Below, piece by piece: positions 24,626 to 31,328 of a stretch of 64,000 bases of DNA. Source of the DNA: Chloroflexi bacterium HGW-Chloroflexi-3 (GTDB taxonomy: Bacteria > Chloroflexota > Anaerolineae > Anaerolineales > Anaerolineaceae). The stretch covers positions 186,001-250,000 of the forward strand of contig PHBX01000017.1 of the NCBI GenBank assembly GCA_002842045.1, in the 5' to 3' direction. Within the stretch, counting starts at the first letter, position 1; the number at the start of each line of letters is the position of its first letter. The position numbers and the translations under genes are program-made. The notes beneath the pieces are model-generated. The model was not told the DNA's origin. It did not search any database and saw nothing but the letters and a program-made list of their open reading frames with translations.

Positions 24626-24736
24626 CTATTTCTTCTGATCAAGTGATTTGACAGGTGAATTTGGTATAATTGGTTTCTTTTTGTTGTCCTGTTTCTTTTT
24701 ACGTTTTTCTTTGTTTTTTGGACTCTTGTCTCCCAT
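24626..24736 (-). CDS. Lysine-rich miniprotein (MGDKSPK family)
   Basis: A 36-residue protein beginning MGDKSPKNKEKRKKKQDNKK and ending PVKSLDQKK. I recognise MGDKSPK as the fixed beginning of a family of very small, Lys/Gln-rich bacterial proteins of unknown function, often missed by gene finders. AGAAGG lies six bases before the ATG, which supports translation. About half of the residues are Lys, so RNA, DNA or ribosome binding is possible. It is an isolated gene between hairpin array C and the propeller lipoprotein gene. Confidence 0.65.
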   Translation of the reverse strand: MGDKSPKNKEKRKKKQDNKKKPIIPNSPVKSLDQKK

Positions 24737-24912
24737 AGCTACCTTCTCTCTTCAAATTAAGGTGTGTTGGATGTTTTGGTTCTGACCTAAAAATCTTAAA
24801 ATACTCTTAGGCGTATAACCGCTATTAACATTAACACAAATTGAGAATGAATTCAATCACTTTTAGCAATCTACATTGATTTTGGTCTTCAATTTGACTA
24901 TTTCAAAGAAAA

Positions 24913-24935
24913 ACCCCCCATGTGACCAGGGGGGC
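24913..24935 (-). terminator. Terminator after the propeller lipoprotein gene
   Basis: On the minus strand a six C/six G stem with loop TGGTCACAT is followed by TTTTTC. It is 80 bases after the stop at 25015. Confidence 0.72.
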
Positions 24936-25014
24936 GTTATAACTGTCTAAGTTTGATGGTAGCAAATTAAGTTCAGGATTTTGCTTAAGAACTCAACAAC
25001 TCAACCGCTGTCTT

Positions 25015-25974
25015 TCACTTTTGCCAGACCGGAGCCCAGCCCTGAGCGACTTCAGTAACAGTTCCATTCAGCATATCGATAACTACAATATCGGCTGAAC
25101 CATAGAATCCCAAGGAGGCTGCCAAAAAACTTCCATCTCCAGACCATGCGAATGTTTCAATCTGTTCTCCTTCCAGGAGCATCTGAGATTTGTTACTATC
25201 GATTGCCTGTAGCACCAATTGGTAACCGTTTACTTGATCGATTGACCCATTTCCAACCACATAGGCTAGTTGAGCTCCAATGGGTGAGAAGCGAGGAGAA
25301 AAAGCAAAGTTACCACGGCCTTCCATCAGATGGACTTCATCAAAGCTGACCAGACTACCATCAGGGGACCATTTAGGCTGAACCAATGAGAAACCTTGCG
25401 GGGCGACTAATTCAGAAATTTTCCCGGATTTAACATCTACCTGCATGATTCCATGCGCCAGACTGGCATCCACCACACCACGGGCGGTGAAGTAGCCGGG
25501 TTCCACATGCACAATATAGCTGATGGAATGAGAACCAGGTCTCCAGGCATATCCACTTAGGGTCACATTTTCCAGAACCATCCAGGATGTTTGGCTGGCA
25601 GGTTCATACACCCATATATTTGTGACAGTATCCAGCCTATCAGTTTGCTGTATCATTAATTCCTGTTTGAAGGCTAACAATTCACCATCGCTGGACCAGG
25701 CTGGTATACTGAACTGAATGGTTTGACCACCTACAACTGTGTTAATCACAGAACTTCCATGAGTCGTAACCTGTTTGATTTCACCGGTGACTGGATTCAC
25801 CATGGCAATATTCATATTTTCATTTTCAAAAGCGATCCAGTTTTGATAAAAACCGCTAGTTTGATAATCGTCACTCTCAATCGGGATGGGTTGATCATCT
25901 ACCATCGGCTCTTGTGATGATTCATCTGTGACAAACGGGTCAAGTACTTCTGCTGGTAATGACGTTGCAGCCAC
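25015..25974 (-). CDS. TolB/WD40-like beta-propeller lipoprotein, signal peptide out of frame
   Basis: A 319-residue propeller with repeated blades such as PAWSSDGELLAFK, PKWSPDGSLVSF and FAWSGDGSFLAAS, the TolB-like pattern that binds ligands or partner proteins in the envelope. The listed frame starts at GTG 25974 directly with mature sequence. In another frame just upstream (about 26016-25967) a lipoprotein signal LLLLNLLLVVMLSGC is encoded. I infer a one-base frameshift at the lipobox (about 25965), so as written the protein would lack its export signal. A stretch of 278 bases downstream holds only a terminator. Confidence 0.7.
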   Translation of the reverse strand: MAATSLPAEVLDPFVTDESSQEPMVDDQPIPIESDDYQTSGFYQNWIAFENENMNIAMVNPVTGEIKQVTTHGSSVINTVVGGQTIQFSIPAWSSDGELLAFKQELMIQQTDRLDTVTNIWVYEPASQTSWMVLENVTLSGYAWRPGSHSISYIVHVEPGYFTARGVVDASLAHGIMQVDVKSGKISELVAPQGFSLVQPKWSPDGSLVSFDEVHLMEGRGNFAFSPRFSPIGAQLAYVVGNGSIDQVNGYQLVLQAIDSNKSQMLLEGEQIETFAWSGDGSFLAASLGFYGSADIVVIDMLNGTVTEVAQGWAPVWQK

Positions 25975-26150
25975 TCAACATTACAACTAATAATAAATTA
26001 AGTAACAATAAGCGTTTCTTTTCAGACTCTTTTTATCCAATTTACTTTGACAAGACGATTGGAAAAAGGAAAAAGTTCCAAATTATTTTTGGAATTCAAT
26101 TTTCGAATGAAAAATTTCCTACGATTATATTTCTAAAATTATTTGCGATT

Positions 26151-26178
26151 GTAGGGGCGTTCGGCCGAACGCCCCTAC
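26151..26178. repeat. REP palindrome at the 3' end of the RAYT gene
   Basis: A perfect 28-bp palindrome: GTAGGGGCGTTCGG followed by its reverse complement. It overlaps the end of the transposase gene and supplies its TAG stop codon (26175-26177). Two more copies occur at 26473-26500 and 26892-26919. Confidence 0.9.
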
Positions 26179-26777
26179 GGTGTGAATAATTTATCCTGTT
26201 GCCAATTCATCGGATTATTGATAATGTAATCTTCAATCTGGTCAAATGATTCATCATTACGGATAATGTGATCCCAATAATTCCGTTGCCAGACAGGTTC
26301 GCCAGGTGAATTGCGGATGAGATTGATTTGTTTGGTGACGGAAGATTTGAAACCAGCCATTAACGATCCGATTGAACTTGATTGCAAACCAGGTGGATTG
26401 TTTTCAGAAGTGGTTTTGCCGTATGTTGTATTCACATTCATCATATTGGCGTTCGTCGTAGGGGCGTTCGTCGTAGGGGCGTTCGGCCGAACGCCCCTAC
26501 GGGTGACGTCAACAATGAAAACGATGGCATGCATGTGATTTGGCATGATTATATATTCTCCCAATTGGATTTCTGCCCGAATGATGGCGGATCTTTCCCA
26601 TTCATGGCGGACAATTTGACCATATTGGTTTAAATACATGATTCCATTTTCAATTTTGCCAAACAAATGTTGGTGCTGATATGTGCAAATGGTCAGAAAA
26701 TACGCCCCTTCGGATGAATAATCATATCCCTGTAAACGGATGGAATTTCGGTTGTGGATAAGTGGGTTGTATGGCAT
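26175..26777 (-). CDS. REP-associated tyrosine transposase (RAYT, Y1 HUH family)
   Basis: A 200-residue single-strand transposase of the TnpA_REP family. It shows GAYFLTICTYQHQHLFG, the HUH histidines in IIMPNHMHAIVFI, KSSVTKQINLIRNSPGEPVW, and the catalytic-Tyr helix QRNYWDHIIRNDESFD. Enzymes of this family cut and join REP palindromes, as shown in enterobacteria. REP copies lie on both sides and a third lies inside the gene in frame, adding VTRRGVRPNAPTTNAPTTNA between the HUH core and the C-terminal part. This region is variable in the family, so the product may remain active. The stop codon also comes from a REP. Confidence 0.88.
   Translation of the reverse strand: MPYNPLIHNRNSIRLQGYDYSSEGAYFLTICTYQHQHLFGKIENGIMYLNQYGQIVRHEWERSAIIRAEIQLGEYIIMPNHMHAIVFIVDVTRRGVRPNAPTTNAPTTNANMMNVNTTYGKTTSENNPPGLQSSSIGSLMAGFKSSVTKQINLIRNSPGEPVWQRNYWDHIIRNDESFDQIEDYIINNPMNWQQDKLFTP
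26458..26500. repeat. REP element inside the RAYT coding sequence
   Basis: A 15-nt half unit GTAGGGGCGTTCGTC (26458-26472) followed by the full 28-bp palindrome (26473-26500), both within the transposase gene and in frame. A further partial GGCGTTCGTC precedes them at about 26448-26457. Confidence 0.88.
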
Positions 26778-26876
26778 CGATGGACTCCAGAATTTTGTAT
26801 GGAATTATGTGAATTAAATTTTACAACGATATTTTGGATTGATTGGTAATTTTGAATGGCGATATTGATAATTGGT

Positions 26877-26919
26877 GTAGGGGCGTTCGTCGTAGGGGCG
26901 TTCGGCCGAACGCCCCTAC
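26877..26919. repeat. REP element upstream of the RAYT gene
   Basis: The same layout as the internal copy: half unit GTAGGGGCGTTCGTC (26877-26891) directly followed by the 28-bp palindrome (26892-26919). It is 100 bases upstream of the RAYT start and 110 bases before the xylulokinase start. Confidence 0.9.
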
Positions 26920-27028
26920 GGGTCTATCAATTTATTTGTTACGCGATAAAAAAACCATATTTTATGCCGTTAACAGATAAAATAATATTGTTTTATCTTT
27001 CATTATTCATCTTGGAAAGGACGACAAC

Positions 27029-27955
27029 ATGTCATACTTTATCGGATTGGACATCGGTACCAGCGCTGCCAAAGCATTACTTTGTGATCAGGATGGCCGC
27101 ATTGTCGCCATTGCTCAGCAGGAATATCCGCTTTATACTCCCCAACCTTTGTGGAGCGAACAAAACCCTGCAGATTGGTGGAAAGGTTCAGTCGAAGCTA
27201 TTCAACAATTATTGGGTGAATCAGGGATTTCACCTTCGCAGGTAGCCGGGATTGGTTTGACCGGTCAGGTGCACGGATCGGTGTTCCTGGATCGCGAGGA
27301 TCAGGTCATTCGCCCGGCGTTATTGTGGAATGATCAACGGACTGCATCTGAATGTGACCAGATCACCGCTGTAGTTGGTTATGATCGACTGATTGAAATT
27401 GCGGGTAATCCGGCTTTAACCGGTTTTCAAGCTCCCAAGATCCTGTGGTTGCGCAACCATGAACCACAACATTATGAACGTGTAGCTAAAGTCCTGTTAC
27501 CCAAGGATTATATTCGCTTTATGTTGACAGGCGAGTATGCCAGTGATTGTTCGGATGCTGCTGGTGCTTTGCTGCTAGATCTCCGCCAACGCGATTGGAG
27601 TGCTGAACTGCTGCAATTATTAGATTTACCCCGCGAGTGGTTTCCAAGCGTGTTTGAGGGTTCTCAAATTACAGGCCGACTGCTTTCTTCAGTTGCTAGA
27701 ACACTGGGGTTACCTGCTGGTATTCCGGTGGTTGCAGGTGGCGGGGACAATGCTGCAGCCTTATTAGCGATTGCTGCCGATCAAGATGCTGCTGGTGTAA
27801 CTCAGGTTTCTGAAGCCTGTGTAAAAACCACAGAAAGACACCATCCACAGAGTGCGCATGTGGAGCGCTACAACCAGCTTTATACCATCTATCGCGAACT
27901 CTACCCGGTGTTGCAGCAGAATATGCATAACCTTTCTCATTTTGCAGTAGGATAA
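27029..27955 (+). pseudogene. xylB: Xylulokinase with in-frame internal deletion
   Basis: The first about 245 residues are typical FGGY-family xylulokinase: GLDIGTSAAKALLCD (phosphate loop), GLTGQVHGSVFLD, LWNDQRTASE, FQAPKILWLRN, LPKDYIRFMLTGEYASD and PVVAGGGDNAAA. There the sequence jumps to the family's C-terminal end (ACVKTTERHH...ERYNQLYTIYRELYPVL). Normal enzymes have about 500 residues; the 308 here lack the second ATP-binding part, including the conserved GTSG region. The junction is in frame. GGAAAGGA precedes ATG 27029. The product could be folded only in part and is unlikely to phosphorylate xylulose. Confidence 0.8.
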
Positions 27956-27971
27956 CGGAAATTTAGCAAAC

Positions 27972-28015
27972 AAGAGCAACGGTCATAACAAGAATTTCAG
28001 TCCGTTGCTCTTTTC
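27972..28015 (+). terminator. Terminator after the xylulokinase remnant
   Basis: Stem AAGAGCAACGG/CCGTTGCTCTT (11 bp) with a 19 nt loop and a TTTT tail. Confidence 0.78.
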
Positions 28016-28040
28016 AATTATTTTTTTGTTTGGATCGGGG

Positions 28041-28484
28041 TCAGTTGGTCAATCTCTGGCTGAGAATGTAATTTTCCAATCCCATAATAGTGGATTGCTG
28101 GCCACTGATAACAGCCCGAACTACATCTCCAATAGAAATCAATCCCACCAATCTGCCATCATCCACCACTGGTAAGTGTCGGATGTGTTCACGTGACATT
28201 AATTGCATACATTCATTGATCGATGTGTTGGAATTAACCACAATTACTTCTGCTGTCATCCAGGTCGACACTGCTTCTTGCAGCGGGCAAGAACTTTTTT
28301 CGGCGATGCGATACGAAAAGTCACGTTCTGATATGATCCCTTTGACCACCCCATCTTCTACAACCAACAAAGCACCCACATTGTGAGAACGCATCTTCTT
28401 CAATGCTGAGATCAAAGACGAATTTGGTTCAACCGACCAGACTTGTTTGCCTTTTTCTGCCAGAATATCCTTAACTGTGTTCAT
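28041..28484 (-). CDS. Tandem CBS domain protein
   Basis: A 147-residue cytosolic protein of two CBS motifs forming one Bateman module: LISALKKMRSHNVGALLVVED with GIISERDFSYR, then CMQLMSREHIRHLPVVDDG with GLISIGDVVRAVI. It binds adenine nucleotides in related proteins. The G-I-I-S-E-R-D and G-L-I-S-I-G-D ends are of the stand-alone type, so it probably regulates another protein. ATG 28484 follows AAGGAG. It is divergent from the DUF2202 gene and shares an intergenic region that contains a CRP-like site. Confidence 0.9.
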   Translation of the reverse strand: MNTVKDILAEKGKQVWSVEPNSSLISALKKMRSHNVGALLVVEDGVVKGIISERDFSYRIAEKSSCPLQEAVSTWMTAEVIVVNSNTSINECMQLMSREHIRHLPVVDDGRLVGLISIGDVVRAVISGQQSTIMGLENYILSQRLTN

Positions 28485-28637
28485 ACAATCTCCTTATTTT
28501 CCTGGTATTGATGAGAAATATAGATAATGATGTGAATGGGGATGAAAACGTCTATTCGAAAGTTAATGATCTTGGTTGTAATTATTTTCTATTTTTATTA
28601 TAGCGAAAAAGATTAATTACAAGTGAAATTTGATTTT

Positions 28638-28653
28638 TGTGAATTCATTCACG
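28638..28653. promoter_or_regulatory. CRP-like palindromic site
   Basis: TGTGA-ATTCAT-TCACG matches the TGTGA-N6-TCACA pattern of Crp-family sites at nine of ten positions. It lies in the 288-base divergent region between the CBS gene and the DUF2202 gene. Confidence 0.45.
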
Positions 28654-28772
28654 ATCTAAAAATTGATTTAATAAACCCAAACAAATTCTTAATACATCCT
28701 GAATAAAAAAAGACAAGTTCCGGATAATACAATCACATGAAAGTAATTTCAAAAGAATAAAAAGGATGAAAA

Positions 28773-29473
28773 ATGAAAAAGACAATTTTAACAATAACAA
28801 TTTTAACAGCCATGTTGGGTATTTTGGGTTTCAATACGTTGGAATCTGTATATGCCTTCAATGAACAAACACCAGTTGCTCTTGAGGAGCAAGAAACAAC
28901 CAGTACAGAATTAACACAGGATGAAATCGATGCCCTGTTATTCATGCGCGAGGAAGAAAATTAGCTCGTGATGTTTATCTGACCCTCTATGAAAAATGGG
29001 ATCTGATTCTTTTCAGTAATATTGCCAGAAGCGAACAACGGCATATGGATGCTGTCAAAACTTTGATTGACCGCTACGGGTTGGAGAATCCCATGCTTGG
29101 TGAAGTTGGTGAATTCACCAATCAGGATCTGCAATCCTTATATGATGACCTTATCATTAAAGGCAGCCAATCTATTTCTGAGGCATTATTAGTGGGTGGG
29201 GCAATCGAAGAAATCGATATCCTCGATCTGCAGGCAAGTTTAAAAGAAACTTCAAACCCTGATGTTACCCGTGTTTTTGAAAGTCTTTTGCGAGGCTCGT
29301 ACAGCCACTTAAGAGCTTTTGTCAATAACTTCAATCGTCAAACTGCTGAAACCTACGAACCACAATACATGACTCAGAATGCATTTGATGAAATTGCTGG
29401 ACAGTCGAATGCAAATGCAAATGGACGTTTCCAGAACTCATCAACCATGGGACGACGGGGTGGACGCAGATAA
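28773..29473 (+). pseudogene. DUF2202 secreted protein with one-base frameshift
   Basis: A signal peptide (MKKTILTITILTAMLGILGF) and LTQDEIDALLFMREEE begin the protein. The next codon should be AAA but the A-run is one base short, giving TAG at about 28962. In the next frame the protein continues: LARDVYLTLYEKWDL, NIARSEQRHMDAVKTLIDRY and on to an Arg/Gly-rich end at 29473. DUF2202 proteins have a ferritin-like helical bundle with carboxylate/His residues (here REEEKLARD and SEQRHMD). A single A would restore a product of about 233 residues, so this could be a sequencing error, a phase-variable tract or true decay. Confidence 0.8.
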
Positions 29474-29510
29474 TCAATAACACTTCTCCTCTTAGAATCT
29501 CCAGAAGAAC

Positions 29511-29542
29511 TTCATACGGAATTCCGTGTGAAGTTCTCAGTT
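29511..29542 (+). terminator. Strong hairpin after DUF2202 gene
   Basis: A near-perfect inverted repeat AGAACTTCATACGG/CCGTGTGAAGTTCT around AATT. There is no T-tract, so it is a possible terminator or 3' end stabiliser. Confidence 0.5.
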
Positions 29543-29568
29543 AATACCATCAACGTTATAATCATTGC

Positions 29569-30444
29569 ATGCATCAACGCTGGATTCAAATTTCATTACT
29601 TGCCATAGGGGTTCTGTGTGGTTCCACCGCTGTGATAATGATCAAAGCCAGCGACGAGAACCCCTATCTACTGGCTGCTTATCGTCTGCTGATAGCCACC
29701 ATTTTCATACTGCCACTCTTTTTAAGGGAAAAACGAAATTATAACCAGCCCTATGGTATAAAACAGGTCAAACTTTCTCTTTTGCCTGGCTTATTGTTGG
29801 GGTTACATTTCATCACCTGGAATATGGGGATTGCCCTCACGCCGGTTGCGAATGCCAGCCTGATTGTCAATACCACACCGGCAGTTATGCCTTTCTTTCT
29901 TTGGATTTTCTTCCGTGAACGCGTCAACCGCATCGAGGTATTCGGCACATTTCTGGCACTCACGGGGCTGATGATTTTAGGTCTGGGCCGGTTCGATTTG
30001 AGTTCACCTGATCTGCGTGGGCATTTGCTTTGTTTCATCTCGATGCTTTTTCTGGCTGCCTACCTGGCATTGGGACGGAAAAACAGTGGTCGCTTACCAC
30101 TCTGGCTTTACATGTGGCCACTCTACTTAACAGCTGGTCTATTCAGCCTGATTTGTGCTTTATTTTTTGTGAATCCGATCAAAACCTATAGCCTGACCAA
30201 TATCCTGCTTTTTCTGGGTCTTGCGATCATTCCGACATTTGGTGGTCATACCTTGCTGAATTACTCAATGAAAAACTTCCGCGGACAGGTTGTCAGTGTT
30301 GCCAATCTCGGACAAATTGTTTTTTCAGCATTACTCGGGTATCTGATCTTCACAGAAATTCCAAGCCCGCGATTCTACCTGACAGCTGTATTTATTTTAT
30401 CCGGCGTAATTATCATTCTGATCCATGGGTATCGTCAGAAATAA
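29569..30444 (+). CDS. EamA/DMT family transporter
   Basis: A 291-residue membrane protein with ten helices in two EamA repeats. Repeat 1 includes LLAAYRLLIATIFILPLF and TPVANASLIVNTTPAVMPFF; repeat 2 includes LAIIPTFGGHTLLNYSMKNF and GQIVFSALLGYLIFTEIPS. Members of this family export amino acids, nucleotide sugars or drugs, and the substrate is not predictable. The start is ATG 29569 with a weak ribosome binding site. It is convergent with a GNAT pseudogene 8 bases downstream. Confidence 0.88.
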   Translation: MHQRWIQISLLAIGVLCGSTAVIMIKASDENPYLLAAYRLLIATIFILPLFLREKRNYNQPYGIKQVKLSLLPGLLLGLHFITWNMGIALTPVANASLIVNTTPAVMPFFLWIFFRERVNRIEVFGTFLALTGLMILGLGRFDLSSPDLRGHLLCFISMLFLAAYLALGRKNSGRLPLWLYMWPLYLTAGLFSLICALFFVNPIKTYSLTNILLFLGLAIIPTFGGHTLLNYSMKNFRGQVVSVANLGQIVFSALLGYLIFTEIPSPRFYLTAVFILSGVIIILIHGYRQK

Positions 30445-30451
30445 TATAGAT

Positions 30452-31043
30452 TCAGGCTCCTGAAATCGTTCGGGTATATATACCACTTTCCTGAACGATG
30501 ACAAAACCCAATTTTTCGTATAAATTAAGGGCATCACGATTTTCGGTTCGAACCTGCAACTGTGCGTAGCGCATGCCATTTTGGTATAAGAAATCCAATG
30601 CTTTTGAGATCATAACGCTGGCCAGTCCTTTGCGACGTCATTGTGGATAAACGAAGATGTACCCTGTGTAACCAATCTTATCGCTTAAATTTCGGTTCTG
30701 TTCTTCATCCCAATAGGCTGTCAGGCAACCCGCTAATTGATCCGTATCAAAAACTGCAAAATTGGTTGCAGTTGTCCAGGATGGCGAACTCATGAAATAA
30801 ACCCACTCTTCCAGTGAAATTGGCGCATTTGGGAAACACAAATTACGTGCCTGCACATACAGTTCCCGTTCTTTCTGCGATTCCAACCGCCAGGGTTTTA
30901 ACATGAACCCTGGCGGTGCCTGGAAGGTAAATTCCACCCGGCATGACCTGTACACCGGGGTAGTGACGGGCATATTCTTGTTGCACTTGCATCAAAGCCG
31001 GGATATCGTCGGGATGGAAATTCTTAATCTGAAAATTTGACAT
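30452..31043 (-). pseudogene. GNAT acetyltransferase with deletion/frameshift and an internal TGA
   Basis: The start MSNFQIKNFHPDDIPALMQV is typical of GNAT proteins. Near YPGVQVMPGG the frame shifts, and a piece may be missing, because the second frame (PPGFMLKPWRLESQ, APISLEEWVYF) belongs to the second GNAT domain of two-domain enzymes. At GYIFVYPQ a TGA (about 30642) stands where the family has Trp before RRKGLASVMI, the acetyl-CoA loop. The frame then continues to ENRDALNLYEKLGFVIV and ends at 30452. The TGA is best explained as TGG to TGA, with no SECIS-like hairpin after it. Confidence 0.72.
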
Positions 31044-31272
31044 TCTTTTCCTTTGATAAAACTTCTAATTCCAGTATATCCATTTGATGCCAAATTCCTT
31101 CCCACTAGGGAACAGTGTTTTCCTGGTCATTGGTGTAGAAAAAATTCAATCCCGGAAGGTAGTTGTTGAGTTTAATAGAGCGTAGGAATAGGTGAACTTT
31201 GGATGATGTCAAAAGATTCTGGAAAATCCTCCCTTCCATTTTTGTGGGTTTATGGTAGAATCTTTTTTACTC

Positions 31273-31328
31273 GGGGGCGTGGTGTAGTGGCTAACATGCG
31301 GCCCTGTCAAGGCCGAGACCGCGGGTTC
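31273..31328 (+). tRNA. tRNA-Asp (GTC), truncated in the T-arm
   Basis: Acceptor 5' strand GGGGGCG, D-arm, anticodon stem-loop GGCCCTGTCAAGGCC (anticodon GTC) and the 5' T-stem GCGGG with TTC are perfect. After GGGTTC the sequence should read GAATCCCG and the 3' acceptor strand. Instead it joins the end of the convergent GGDEF gene. A -10-like TAGAAT lies at 31256-31261. The tRNA cannot fold its acceptor stem and is non-functional. Confidence 0.85.

Noticed and set aside
26151..26919. REP palindromes as terminal inverted repeats of a composite transposon
   Set aside because: Each copy is itself a complete palindrome and one lies inside the gene; the gene is a RAYT, not a DDE transposase.
28954..28970. 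Programmed frameshift in the DUF2202 gene
   Set aside because: No slippery heptamer with a downstream structure is evident; an indel in the A-run is simpler.
30636..30650. TGA in the GNAT gene as a second selenocysteine codon
   Set aside because: Homologues have Trp here, no GG-loop hairpin follows at 15-37 bases, and another frame lesion is upstream.
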